Shown: positions 26,340 to 35,220, counted from the first letter of the stretch. The stretch: DNA of 59,742 nt from Ancylobacter novellus (GCA_003241485.1 QFQD01000024.1:1-59742); one strand, 5' to 3'. Made by a program: numbers and translations. Notes: generated from the letters alone by a model not told the origin.

Positions 26340-26368
26340 TTTGGCATACCTGTATTCCCAATTATAAA
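26340..26368 (+). promoter_or_regulatory. GntR-type operator candidate 2 overlapping a possible sigma70-type promoter of nicF
   Basis: TTTGGCATACCTG repeats candidate 1 with one change. TTGGCA (26341-26346) and TATAAA (26363-26368) could be -35 and -10 boxes spaced 16 bp. The predicted transcript would have a leader of only about 10 nt before the ATG at 26384, so the promoter call is tentative. Confidence 0.4.
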
Positions 26369-26383
26369 ATGAAGAGGGGTTGA

Positions 26384-27049
26384 ATGACCGAGAATCAGGA
26401 TCGTATCTACGAGCGGGCGGGCTTCGGGAGCGCTGTCGCCCGGGGTGTTCGCCCGGCTGTCCTCGTGGTCGACTTTACCTATGGCTTCACCGACCCCGCC
26501 TATCCCACGGCGAGCGACATGAGCGCGGCGGTCCTGGGCACGAGGCGGTTGATCGACGCGGCCCGGGCCGCAAGGTGCCCGGTCATCTTCACGATCATCA
26601 GCTATACGGACGCAGATATTCCGTTCGTGCCCTGGCTGCGGAAGGCCTCGGGCATGGCGGCACTGAAGAGCGGGTCCAGACTGGTCGAGATCGACGACCG
26701 GCTCGCGCTGCGTCCGGACGAGCCAGTGATCTCGAAGCACGGCGCCTCAGCCTTCCACGGCACGGATCTGGCCGCGATGCTCTCTGCGCGCGGTGTCGAC
26801 ACGCTGCTGGTGACGGGTGCGACCACAAGTGGCTGTGTCAGGGCGTCTGTCGTCGACGCCGTGCAGTGCGGGTTCGGCGTGCTGGTGGTGAGGGAGTGCG
26901 TCGCCGATCGCGCCGTTGCACCACACGACGCCAACCTTTTCGATATCCAGCAGAAATACGGGGACGTAATCCCGCTGGACGATGCACTCTCCTATGTCAG
27001 GAGCGGGTCGGGCCTGTGCGGAAACAACAACTTCCAGGAGGGCGTATGA
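26384..27049 (+). CDS. nicF: Maleamate amidohydrolase, NicF-like (isochorismatase superfamily)
   Basis: This 221-residue cysteine hydrolase converts maleamate to maleate and ammonia. The catalytic triad of the superfamily is readable as Asp30 (VVDFTYGF), Lys118 (SKHGASAF) and Cys151 (TSGCVRASVVDA). The segment RECVADRAVAPHDANLFDIQ closely resembles the end of Pseudomonas NicF as I recall it. N-carbamoylsarcosine amidase is the alternative, but nicX, nicD and nicE in the same island favour NicF. RBS GAGGGG precedes the ATG. It is first in an eight-gene operon whose genes mostly overlap by 4 nt; its stop overlaps the next start. Confidence 0.88.
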   Translation: MTENQDRIYERAGFGSAVARGVRPAVLVVDFTYGFTDPAYPTASDMSAAVLGTRRLIDAARAARCPVIFTIISYTDADIPFVPWLRKASGMAALKSGSRLVEIDDRLALRPDEPVISKHGASAFHGTDLAAMLSARGVDTLLVTGATTSGCVRASVVDAVQCGFGVLVVRECVADRAVAPHDANLFDIQQKYGDVIPLDDALSYVRSGSGLCGNNNFQEGV

Positions 27050-28893
27050 ACATCGCACCGGAGCACGCGAAGAGTTCCTTCGCATCGCCTTTCGCCGTCG
27101 AGACGCCGCCGGGCGCCGAGGGCTGGCAGAAGCTCTATCCCTATTACGCTCTTCTCAGTGAGGAGCGGCGGACGTTCGAGGAATCGAAGTTCTGGTTTTT
27201 TGACGGGATGCACAATCCCGAGCCGCTGTACCCGTTCGACACCATCATGACGGAGAACTGGTGGGTCGCCGCCAGCCAGATGTCGAGCAGGGTGTGGGCG
27301 CTTCCGCCAGCCATCGGCATCGACCACCGCATCGTCAACGGCTACCTCTATGTAAGCCCGAACGCGGTGACGGATCCGGCAAAGGTTGCCGAGCGCCAAG
27401 AGTACTTCGTCCGCCGGGCCGGGCACTACTTCGAAAACTGGGACGAGATCTTCGAGAAGTGGAAGGCAAAGGCGCAGGATTGTATTGCGCGCCTGCGCGC
27501 CATGGAATTCAAGCCGCTGCCCGAGTACGAGCCTGAGGAGAGCATCCTCCAGCACAAAGGGCGCTATTCGTCGCTGGAGCTGCTGTCCTCCTATAACCGG
27601 CTCATCGAGAACATGCTCGAAATGGGCTCCTACCATTTCGAGATGCTCAATCTGGGGTACGGCGCCTATCTGACCTTCCGCGAATTCTGCCAGAGCGTCT
27701 TCCCCGGCATCGCTGATCAGACGATCACCGACATGGTGTCGGGCATCGACATCCTGCTCTTCCGGCCGGACGACGAGCTGCGCAAGCTCGCCAGCCTGGC
27801 AGTCGAACTCGGCGTCGGCGATACGCTCTCCGGCAACGGCGGTCCCGACGAATTGCTGGCCGCGCTGGCCGGCTCCGATGCGGGGGTGAAGTGGATCGCC
27901 GCGCTCGAGGCGGCCAAAGATCCCTGGTTCTGGTACTCGACCGGCTCGGGCTATTGCCATGCCGACGCGGTGTGGATGACCGACCTGCGCCTGCCCTTCA
28001 CCGCGATCAAGGGATACATCGCGGCGATCCGTAAGGGTGCGGACGTGAGGCGTCCGCTCGCCGAGATCTTGGCGCGCCGCGAGGAGGTCACAGCGGAATA
28101 TCGCGCTCTGCTGCCCACCGAGCAGGACCAGCAGGCGTTCGACAGCCTGATTGCGCTCGCACGGAAGGTTTTTCCGTTCGTTGAGGACCACAATTTCTAT
28201 GTGGAGCATCTACACCACTCTATTTTTTGGTCAAAGGTGCGCGAGCTTGGCGATCTATTCGTTGCTCATCACTTTTTCGACAGCAATGAAGATGTGTTTT
28301 ATCTCCATCGACACGAAATATATGACGCGCTCTACGATCTGATCATCGGCTGGGCGGTCGGCACGCCGTCGCGCGGCGAGGTCTACTGGCGCCCGATCAT
28401 CGCCGAGCGTCGCCGCATCCGCGATACGCTGGCGCGCTGGACGCCTCCGCCGGCGCTCGGAGTGCCGCCGGACACCATCACTGAGCCACTGACGATCATG
28501 CTCTGGGGCATCACCCAGGAGACGATCGAGGAGTGGCTCGGTATCGACGCTGAATCAGCCAGCGAGTTCAAAGGTGTCGCGGCTTCCGCCGGCAAGGTTG
28601 TCGGCAAGGCGCGCGTCATCTCCGACCCGGATCAGCTTTATGCCATCCAGGACGGCGAGATTCTGGTCTGCCGCATCACCGCGCCGAGCTGGGCGCCGAT
28701 CTTCCCCCGCATCAAAGCGGCGGTATCCGACGTCGGTGGGATGATGGCGCACACCGCGATAATCTGCCGGGAATATGGGCTGCCCGCCGTCGTCGGCACC
28801 GGCTTCGCCACCGCACGGATCAAGACCGGCGACTTGATCGAAGTTGACGGTAACATCGGTCTCGTACGGATCCTCGAAAGTGTCGGTGCCTGA
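27046..28893 (+). CDS. Phenylphosphate-synthase-like phosphohistidine subunit (PEP-utilising mobile domain)
   Basis: This 615-residue protein resembles the 70-kDa subunit of phenylphosphate synthase. A long N-terminal region of unassigned helical sequence carries several Trp-rich segments. A C-terminal swivelling phosphohistidine domain (about 525-610) contains SDVGGMMAHTAIICREYG, in which the conserved His is residue 569, the same number I recall for the phosphorylated His of the Thauera enzyme. The ATP-grasp half is the separate next gene. In the Ensifer 3-hydroxypyridine cluster a PEP-utilising protein and a pyruvate-phosphate-dikinase-like protein were reported to be needed for the initial hydroxylation. 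Start ATG overlaps nicF (ATGA), with AGGAGG upstream. Confidence 0.82.
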   Translation: MNIAPEHAKSSFASPFAVETPPGAEGWQKLYPYYALLSEERRTFEESKFWFFDGMHNPEPLYPFDTIMTENWWVAASQMSSRVWALPPAIGIDHRIVNGYLYVSPNAVTDPAKVAERQEYFVRRAGHYFENWDEIFEKWKAKAQDCIARLRAMEFKPLPEYEPEESILQHKGRYSSLELLSSYNRLIENMLEMGSYHFEMLNLGYGAYLTFREFCQSVFPGIADQTITDMVSGIDILLFRPDDELRKLASLAVELGVGDTLSGNGGPDELLAALAGSDAGVKWIAALEAAKDPWFWYSTGSGYCHADAVWMTDLRLPFTAIKGYIAAIRKGADVRRPLAEILARREEVTAEYRALLPTEQDQQAFDSLIALARKVFPFVEDHNFYVEHLHHSIFWSKVRELGDLFVAHHFFDSNEDVFYLHRHEIYDALYDLIIGWAVGTPSRGEVYWRPIIAERRRIRDTLARWTPPPALGVPPDTITEPLTIMLWGITQETIEEWLGIDAESASEFKGVAASAGKVVGKARVISDPDQLYAIQDGEILVCRITAPSWAPIFPRIKAAVSDVGGMMAHTAIICREYGLPAVVGTGFATARIKTGDLIEVDGNIGLVRILESVGA

Positions 28894-28894
28894 C

Positions 28895-29971
28895 ATGAAG
28901 CCTTATATCCTGTGGCTCGATGATCAGCAGTCCGTCGGCAATCCGGCGCTCGGCGGAAAATTCTCGAGCCTTGCCGAATCCACCCGTGCGGGACTTCCGG
29001 TGCCGCCCGGCTTCGGCATAACCACTCACGCCTATCGCGACTTCATGCGCGGCGCCGGCCTTGAAGAGGAAGCCAGGCGGCTGCGTGCAGCCTGCACGGC
29101 TCTCGATCCTTCGGAGATCACGACGCAGGCGCAGCCGCTCGTCGCGGCGATCGCCAGCGCGCCGATGCCCGATTCCATGCTCACGGCGATCGCGCAGGCC
29201 TATGCGGTGCTGGAGCACCGAACCGGTAGCGTCGCGCTGCCTGTCGCCGTTCGTTCCAGTGGCGAATCGGAGGACCTTGCTGGCGCGAGCTTTGCGGGCC
29301 AGTACGAAACCTTCCTTTGGATCACCGGCGTCGACGCCGTGATCCGGCACGTGCGTAAGTGCTGGGCCGGCATGTTCACCGAAACCGTCCTGTCCTACCG
29401 CCATCAGGGCGAGCTGGTTGTCGCCAAGGGCGATTTCGCGATCTGCGTAGGAATCCAGCAGATGGTTGAGGCACGGGCGGCAGGCGTGATGTTCACCCTC
29501 GACCCGCTGACCGGCGACCGCTCGAAGATTTCTATCGAAGCCTGCTGGGGACTGGGAGAAGGCGTCGTCAAGGGCGACATCACCCCCAGTCAGTACCTGG
29601 TAGACAAGGTCGTGTTCGGCATTCTCAAGCGCCGGCCGGTGCTTCAGGAGGTGGAATATCGCTTCGACCGCGAGGCGGGTACCGTAGCGCTGCTGCCCAT
29701 CGAGGAGGCGCGCCGCGACACGCCGTGCCTCGATGACGCCGACGTGGTGGCGCTGGCCCAGCTCGCTAAGAGTATCGAGATCGGCCGCGGCGCCCCCCAG
29801 GACATCGAATGGGCGATCGGCGGCGATGGCCGGATCGCGGTCCTCCAGGTTCGGCCGGAGACGGTCTGGAGCAGCAAGCCGGCCCGCCCGGTGGCCCAGA
29901 TTGCCTCGCCCATCAGCCACGTGCTCATGCGCATGTCGGGTGGCTCGCGGCAGGAGGGCGGACGCGGATGA
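28895..29971 (+). CDS. Phenylphosphate-synthase-like ATP-grasp subunit (PEP synthase/PPDK N-terminal domain)
   Basis: This 358-residue protein corresponds to the ATP-binding part of PEP synthase and to the 40-kDa subunit of phenylphosphate synthase. Motifs are clear: GGKFSSLAESTRAGLPVPPGF, VAVRSSGESEDLAGASFAGQ, AAGVMFTLDPLTGDR, EACWGLGEGVVKG and QDIEWAIGGDGRIAVLQVRP. It has no phosphohistidine or PEP-binding barrel domain, so it must work with the preceding protein: ATP phosphorylates His569 of the partner, which would then phosphorylate a hydroxyl group. A direct candidate acceptor is the 3-hydroxyl of the pyridine substrate, by analogy with phenol; this is inference. It starts 1 nt after the previous stop and overlaps the next gene by 4 nt. 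Confidence 0.83.
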   Translation: MKPYILWLDDQQSVGNPALGGKFSSLAESTRAGLPVPPGFGITTHAYRDFMRGAGLEEEARRLRAACTALDPSEITTQAQPLVAAIASAPMPDSMLTAIAQAYAVLEHRTGSVALPVAVRSSGESEDLAGASFAGQYETFLWITGVDAVIRHVRKCWAGMFTETVLSYRHQGELVVAKGDFAICVGIQQMVEARAAGVMFTLDPLTGDRSKISIEACWGLGEGVVKGDITPSQYLVDKVVFGILKRRPVLQEVEYRFDREAGTVALLPIEEARRDTPCLDDADVVALAQLAKSIEIGRGAPQDIEWAIGGDGRIAVLQVRPETVWSSKPARPVAQIASPISHVLMRMSGGSRQEGGRG

Positions 29972-30849
29972 AGGCCTCTGACTTCCTCTACCATCGGCCC
30001 GCGACGGTTGGAGAGGCTGCGGCGCTGCTGGCTGACTATTGCGGAGGCGCACGTATCCTCGCCGGTGGCCAGAGCCTGCTGCCGATGCTCAACATGCGGT
30101 TGGTTCGGCCGGCATCGCTGATCGACATCTGCGACCTCGATGCGCTGAAATGCGTGACTGCGGAGGGGGATACCACTGTCGTCGGCGCCATGGTGCGCTA
30201 CCGACGGATCGAGGACGACCCCCTGATCGCCGAGCGCCTGCCGGCGCTCCCCTACATGCTGCACTGGGTCGCAGACCGGCAGGTGCGGAACCGAGGAACC
30301 CTTGGCGGGAGCCTCGTTCAGGCCGATCCCACCGGCGAGATGCCGCTCGCGGCGCTTGTCCTCGACGCGTGGCTGAGGATAACCGGCAATCGCGGTGAGC
30401 GTTCGCTGCGGGTCGAGGAATTTCTACTCGGCAGCTACGCGACAGCGCTCGCTCCCGACGAGATCCTGGTCGAGATCGTCTATCCGCGCCATCCGCAGCA
30501 TTTCAGCTTCTTCGAGGTCAACCGGCGCCACAATGACTTCGCCGTCGTGTCCGTCCTTGCCGTAGGAAACTGCGATGACGACGGCACATGGAGCGACCTG
30601 CGCATCGGGCTCGGCGGTGTCGACGACACGCCCGTCATCGCCCGCCAAGCAATGCAGCGGCTCGACGACGGATCGCTGTCGGAAGCGGCAATCGTGGCGG
30701 CGGCCGAGGCGGCGGCTCAGGAGATCAATCCCGGCAGCGATATCCGGGGTTCCGAAGAATATCGACGCCATCTGACGAAGGTCTACGTCATGCGCGCGCT
30801 GTGCTCGCTGAAGGAGCGCGGTGCGGTTAGGAAGAGAGAAGCATCGTGA
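29968..30849 (+). CDS. Molybdenum hydroxylase FAD-binding medium subunit (CoxM-like)
   Basis: This 293-residue protein has the FAD_binding_5 and CO_deh_flav_C domains of xanthine-dehydrogenase-type enzymes. The FAD motifs are ARILAGGQSLLPMLNMR and VRNRGTLGGSLVQADPTGEMP. It passes electrons from the iron-sulfur subunit to the acceptor. It is the first of four hydroxylase genes in the order FAD, SRPBCC, 2Fe-2S, Mo. It overlaps its neighbours by 4 nt on both sides. By organisation it would be one component of a four-part 3-hydroxypyridine dehydrogenase (HpdA-type). Confidence 0.9.
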   Translation: MKASDFLYHRPATVGEAAALLADYCGGARILAGGQSLLPMLNMRLVRPASLIDICDLDALKCVTAEGDTTVVGAMVRYRRIEDDPLIAERLPALPYMLHWVADRQVRNRGTLGGSLVQADPTGEMPLAALVLDAWLRITGNRGERSLRVEEFLLGSYATALAPDEILVEIVYPRHPQHFSFFEVNRRHNDFAVVSVLAVGNCDDDGTWSDLRIGLGGVDDTPVIARQAMQRLDDGSLSEAAIVAAAEAAAQEINPGSDIRGSEEYRRHLTKVYVMRALCSLKERGAVRKREAS

Positions 30850-31493
30850 AGTTCACCCAGCAGTTCGAGGTCGATCAGGCGAGGGAGCGTGTCTGGACCT
30901 TTTTTGATCAGCCCGCCGCAGTGGCCCGGTGTGTGCCCGGGGTCGAATCGATCGAGGAGGTCCAGCCCGATGTCTTCACAGTGCTGGTTACCCAGAGTGT
31001 CGGCCCCTTTTCGGCGACTTTCGAGGCACGCCTGCAGATCACCGAAAAGGTCGCTGGCGAGCGGATCGCGTTCAAGGCCACTGGGAAGGCTGTGCGCGGC
31101 GCGATAGGCAGCTTCCGCGCGGAATCAGTCGTGACCCTGTCCACTAAGGGTGCAGGCACCCTCGTGGAGGTAAACAGCGAGGCCGCGCTCGCCGGCGTCC
31201 TCGGCAGCGTTGGCCAGAAGGTCATCGCTCGGCAGGCAGAGAAGATCACCGCCGAATTCGCATCCGTGCTCGAGCGCCGTCTCAAGGGCGACGAGACGGC
31301 GGGCTCCGCCGCTCCCATCCGGCTGCCTGCGGCATTGCGGACCGAGGGGGCGGTCGTCCACCAGCCGGCCCTTGCCGGAGCGGGTGCGCGCGGAGTGGAA
31401 CCAGCTGCGGCGAGCGTCTGGATGAAGGTCGCCGCCGGCGCTGCCATCGCCAACCTCGCCATCACCCTAGTCATCCTGGGAAAGCTGCTGTGA
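30846..31493 (+). CDS. CoxG/SRPBCC-family protein with C-terminal membrane anchor
   Basis: This 215-residue protein has an SRPBCC (CoxG) domain at about 1-145 (QFEVDQARERVWTFFDQPAAVARCVPGVESIEEV), a Pro/Ala-rich linker, and a single hydrophobic helix at about 192-215 (VAAGAAIANLAITLVILGKLL). CoxG in carboxydotrophs anchors CO dehydrogenase to the membrane; here it would serve the pyridine-type hydroxylase. Separate SRPBCC subunits were reported for the Ensifer 3-hydroxypyridine enzyme. Start is GTG overlapping the CoxM stop (GTGA). Confidence 0.86.
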   Translation: MKFTQQFEVDQARERVWTFFDQPAAVARCVPGVESIEEVQPDVFTVLVTQSVGPFSATFEARLQITEKVAGERIAFKATGKAVRGAIGSFRAESVVTLSTKGAGTLVEVNSEAALAGVLGSVGQKVIARQAEKITAEFASVLERRLKGDETAGSAAPIRLPAALRTEGAVVHQPALAGAGARGVEPAAASVWMKVAAGAAIANLAITLVILGKLL

Positions 31494-31601
31494 TCGGCTT
31501 TTGGGACCCGTCGACCTGCCGTCGTCCAAAGGTCGTCGTGTCGAGGTCGGTTCGGCGCAGTGGATCTTACTGCGCGGCGCTCATGGGAGTTCGATTACTT
31601 C

Positions 31602-32111
31602 ATGCCTGACGGTACGAACGAGATGGAGATCACGCTTGAGATCAATGGTCATACCCATGCCGTGACGGTGCCCGTGCGCATGCACGCGGCCGATTTCCTG
31701 CGGCATAGGCTCGGGCTGACCGGCACCCATATCGGCTGCGAGCAGGGTGTGTGCGGCATGTGCACGGTGAGCGTCAACGGCGAGGCGATGAAGTCCTGCC
31801 TGATGCTTGCGGTCCAACTGGACGGCGCCAAGGTACGCACCGTCGAAGCGCTGGCAGAGGGCGAGCGGTTGTCCGACCTGCAGCAGGCCTTCAAACGTCA
31901 CCACGCCCTGCAATGCGGCTTCTGCACGCCGGCCTTCCTCATCCTCGCGACTTCCTTGGAGCAGCGGAAGCACCGGCTAACGCGCGAGGAGATCCGTGAG
32001 GAGATCAGCGGGGTGCTATGCCGCTGCACCGGATATGAGGGCATCGTCCGGGCGATAGAGGAGCATCTTGGAATGTGCGGGACCGCCGCGAAAGGCGACG
32101 AGGCAGCATGA
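31602..32111 (+). CDS. Molybdenum hydroxylase 2Fe-2S small subunit (CoxS-like)
   Basis: This protein of about 169 residues has two 2Fe-2S domains: the plant-type cluster HIGCEQGVCGMCTV with the fourth Cys in MKSCLML, and the helical cluster QCGFCTPAF with LCRCTGYEGI. It wires the Mo site to FAD. Starts at GTG 31560, ATG 31602 and ATG 31623 are in frame; I prefer 31602 or 31623 because family proteins begin just before the MEITLEINGH strand. It is the only gene of the operon with a gap before it (about 100 nt). It overlaps the Mo subunit gene by 4 nt. Confidence 0.9.
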   Translation: MPDGTNEMEITLEINGHTHAVTVPVRMHAADFLRHRLGLTGTHIGCEQGVCGMCTVSVNGEAMKSCLMLAVQLDGAKVRTVEALAEGERLSDLQQAFKRHHALQCGFCTPAFLILATSLEQRKHRLTREEIREEISGVLCRCTGYEGIVRAIEEHLGMCGTAAKGDEAA

Positions 32112-34507
32112 ACATCGCGATGCACAAGGGACAAACGCTCCAGGCGGACGCCGCCTCTCCCATCGGCCAGTCCATCCCGCGCAAGGAAGACGACCGGCTC
32201 CTTCAGGGCGGCGGCCGCTTCGTCGATGACGTGTCGTGGCCCCACCAGCTTGAAATGGCGGTGCTGCGCTGCCCCTTCCCGCATGCCCGCATCACTCGCA
32301 TCGACGCCGGCGCAGCCGCCGCGCACCCGGGCGTGGTGCAGGTGCTGCTCGGCTCGGATGTCACCCGCCTCACGAACCCGATTACCGTTCTGCGGCCCGT
32401 GCCCAATGCACCGAAGCTGCCCTACTACGCGCTGGCGGTAGACCGGGCCCTGCACGAGGGCCAGGCCATTGCTAGCATCGTCGCGGGAAGCCGGGCGGAG
32501 GCGGAAGACGCGCTCGAACTCATCGAGGTGGAGTACGAACTGCTCGACCATGTGACGGATTTGGCGCTGGCGCTGGAGCCGACCGCCCCCGTGCTGCATC
32601 CCGATCAGCTCGACAGCAATCTGCTCGCTGCAAACGTCAACCGCGCGGGCGACCCTGAGACTGTCCGGGCTGCCGCCCCGATCGTCCTCGGCTCCCGCTT
32701 CAGGGTCAATCGTGTCGCTCCGCTGTCGATGGAGACCCGTGGCATCGTCGTGAACTGGCGCCGCGCGGCGCGCGAGCTCGACGTGCGGACATCGACCCAG
32801 GTGCCCCATCTAGTGCGCAAGCAGCTCGGCGAGATCCTCCGGATCGAGGAAAGCGCGATCCGCGTCGCCGCCTCCGACGTGGGCGGTGCCTACGGCATGA
32901 AGCTCGGCGTGTTTCCCGAGGATGTGCTCGCCTGTCTCCACTCCATGCAACTCGGACGGCCGGTCAAGTGGATCGAAGACCGGATGGAGTACTTCCGCGC
33001 CTCGACGCATGGTCGGGAATCGATCCACGATCTGACGCTCGCGGCCGAGACGGATGGCACGATCACGGCGATCGAGCTCGACTACGCCAATGACATCGGG
33101 GCGTGGAACTCGCCCTTCGGATCCTCGCAGCTCTCGTCGGTCGTCTTTACCGGGCCCTACCGGGTTCCTGATGCGAAGGTGCAGCGCAACGTCGTGCTGA
33201 CCAACAAGACGCCCATCGGGGCGTTTCGGGGCTATGGCCAGCCAGAGGTGAACTTCGCCCGCGAGGTCCTGATGGATCGGCTGGCCCGCCGGGCCGGCCT
33301 GAGCCCGCTCGAACTCCGGCGCCGCAACATGCTGCGTCCCGAGGAACTGCCTTGGAAGACGCCCAGCGGCGCGGTCTACGATCCGGGCGATTATCCGCGT
33401 GTCCTCGAAATGGTGGCGCGGGCGGTCGGTTACGAGAGCCACTGGCCGTCTCCCCGCCGCCCGCGGGCCGATGGCCGGATCGTCGGCATCGGGCTGTCCA
33501 GCTTCGTGGAGCGGACGGGATATGCGAGCGCCCGCTTCCTGGCCAATCGCGGATCGCAGTTCGGCGCGCATGAAAGCGTGACGCTGCGCGCGAACCGTTC
33601 CGGGGGCGTCGACCTCTATACGGGCGTGTCGACCTTCGGGCAGGGGTCGGAGACCGCCTTTGCGCAGATCTGCGCCGCGGTGATCGGCCTCGACTACGAC
33701 AACATCCACGTCCATGCGGGCGACACGGCTGCCTCGCCGCTCAACACGGGCGCCTTCGCCTCACGGACGCTGATTGCCGCCGCCGGCGCCGTGAAAAAGG
33801 CCGGGGAGGCCTTTCGCCACAAGATGCTCGTGATCGCGGCGAGGGCGCTGAAGTGCTCGACCGACGAGCTTACGGTGGCGCAGCGCGTGGTGCACCATCG
33901 CCAGGACCCGGGCAGGTTCATCCGGGTGGCCGACGTCTTCGAGGGGGCGATCACCGGCCAGGGCATCCCGGATGGGGTGGACCCCGGTCTCGAGGAAACG
34001 GCTCATTTCGAACCGCCCGAGGCCTCGTTCGCGTTCGGCAGCGCGGCGGCGGTCGTCGCGGTGGACCCGCTGACCGGGGAGTTCTCCATCGAGCGCTTCG
34101 TCATCGGGCACGATTGCGGCGTGCCGGTGAATCCCATGCTCGTCGAGGGTCAGGTTCGCGGAGCGCTGGTCCAGGGGCTCGGCGCGGCGCTCACTGAAGA
34201 GCTCCGCTACGACCCGTCGTCCGGGCAACTCGTCAACGGCTCGATGATGGACTATTTCGCGCCCATGGCCTCGGACGTCCCGCCGATCGAGCTCCTGCAC
34301 ACGGAGGTTCCCGCGCAGGTTACCACCTTCGGAATCCGCGGCGTCGGGGAGATCGGCACCATTCCGCCGGCTGCCGCGATCGCCAACGCGATCTGCGACG
34401 CGCTCCTGGACCACGGTGTCGAACTCTCCGAACTTCCTCTGACGCCCGAACGCGTCTGGCGGGCGATCGGCGATGCGCGGTCACGAGGCACGGCTGGCAA
34501 GGAATGA
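32108..34507 (+). CDS. Molybdenum hydroxylase large subunit (CoxL/xanthine dehydrogenase family)
   Basis: This 799-residue protein carries the molybdopterin cytosine dinucleotide cofactor and the active site. Domains: Ald_Xan_dh_C (about 20-130, IPRKEDDRLLQGGGRFVDD) and MoCoBD (about 145-790). Key segments are GGAYGMKLGVFPEDVLAC, GAFRGYGQPEVNFARE in the active-site loop, SLSM-type FGQGSETAFAQI, and the catalytic-Glu motif GIRGVGEIGTIPPAA. The loop lacks the AYRCSFR cysteine of CO dehydrogenase, so the substrate is not CO. With its partners it would hydroxylate an N-heterocycle next to nitrogen, for example 3-hydroxypyridine to 2,5-dihydroxypyridine. ATG overlaps the preceding stop. Confidence 0.9.
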   Translation: MNIAMHKGQTLQADAASPIGQSIPRKEDDRLLQGGGRFVDDVSWPHQLEMAVLRCPFPHARITRIDAGAAAAHPGVVQVLLGSDVTRLTNPITVLRPVPNAPKLPYYALAVDRALHEGQAIASIVAGSRAEAEDALELIEVEYELLDHVTDLALALEPTAPVLHPDQLDSNLLAANVNRAGDPETVRAAAPIVLGSRFRVNRVAPLSMETRGIVVNWRRAARELDVRTSTQVPHLVRKQLGEILRIEESAIRVAASDVGGAYGMKLGVFPEDVLACLHSMQLGRPVKWIEDRMEYFRASTHGRESIHDLTLAAETDGTITAIELDYANDIGAWNSPFGSSQLSSVVFTGPYRVPDAKVQRNVVLTNKTPIGAFRGYGQPEVNFAREVLMDRLARRAGLSPLELRRRNMLRPEELPWKTPSGAVYDPGDYPRVLEMVARAVGYESHWPSPRRPRADGRIVGIGLSSFVERTGYASARFLANRGSQFGAHESVTLRANRSGGVDLYTGVSTFGQGSETAFAQICAAVIGLDYDNIHVHAGDTAASPLNTGAFASRTLIAAAGAVKKAGEAFRHKMLVIAARALKCSTDELTVAQRVVHHRQDPGRFIRVADVFEGAITGQGIPDGVDPGLEETAHFEPPEASFAFGSAAAVVAVDPLTGEFSIERFVIGHDCGVPVNPMLVEGQVRGALVQGLGAALTEELRYDPSSGQLVNGSMMDYFAPMASDVPPIELLHTEVPAQVTTFGIRGVGEIGTIPPAAAIANAICDALLDHGVELSELPLTPERVWRAIGDARSRGTAGKE

Positions 34508-35220
34508 CCAAAATGGAAAATGCTCGTTCGCCCATCGTATCTCCGTCCTGGGACGTGCCGGAAGGGCGCTATCGCGATTCGCAGATGACGCCGCTGGAAC
34601 TCGCCGCCAGTGCGTGGCTCGACGGCTTCTATCAGCTCGAACATGTGCTCGCGGCGCGCGAATGGGCGATCCGACTCGCACGTGCGCCCTCGCTCGAGCT
34701 TCGCTTCGCCGCGCTGGTTCATGATGCCGAGCGCTTCTTTCCGGGCGGGCCAAGCGGCACGCCGCAGAACGGCTTCGACGACCCCGACTATCTGTTCGTC
34801 CACTCCACGCGCTCGGCCGATATCGTCGACGCCTGGCTCGCGGAGAACGACGACACGACCTCTGCGGCCTTCCGCAAACGTGTGCGCGCGCTCATCCTCC
34901 GGCACGAGATCGGCGGCAACCGGGAGGAGGATATCCTGCAGGCGGCCGACTCGCTCTCCTTCCTCAGCACGTTCGACTGGCTGGTGGTGAGCTGGGTGCG
35001 CGACGGCCACTACACCATCGCCGGCGCGGGCGAGAAGCTCGACTGGATGCTCAACCGTATCCGCGTGCCGGAGGCGCGCGAGCTCGCCCTGCCGTTCTAT
35101 GTCCGCATCGTCACCGCTCTCGAGCGGGCCAAAGACGATTCGGTTGATACGGTCGGCCGCCGGCGGCAGGCATCTGACCGCGCCCATCTCCTGGGCACCG
35201 GAAATGCGACGGCTGTGTAA
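34504..35220 (+). CDS. HD-domain phosphohydrolase-like protein at the end of the hydroxylase operon
   Basis: This 238-residue protein has an HD-type metal phosphohydrolase pattern: a first His in YQLEHVLAAREWAIRL, the HD pair in FAALVHDAERFF, a further His in LFVHSTRSADIV and another in LILRHEIGG. HD enzymes remove phosphate from varied substrates. It overlaps the Mo-subunit gene by 4 nt, so it belongs to the same operon as the dikinase pair. A role in releasing phosphate from a phosphorylated pathway intermediate is possible; this is inference. The C-terminal 25 residues are low-complexity and not family-like. Confidence 0.72.
   Translation: MTKMENARSPIVSPSWDVPEGRYRDSQMTPLELAASAWLDGFYQLEHVLAAREWAIRLARAPSLELRFAALVHDAERFFPGGPSGTPQNGFDDPDYLFVHSTRSADIVDAWLAENDDTTSAAFRKRVRALILRHEIGGNREEDILQAADSLSFLSTFDWLVVSWVRDGHYTIAGAGEKLDWMLNRIRVPEARELALPFYVRIVTALERAKDDSVDTVGRRRQASDRAHLLGTGNATAV

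Noticed and set aside
32108..34507. Carbon monoxide dehydrogenase large subunit
   Set aside because: The active-site loop reads AFRGYGQPE and lacks the Cys of the CO-oxidising AYRCSFR motif; neighbours are pyridine-catabolic genes.
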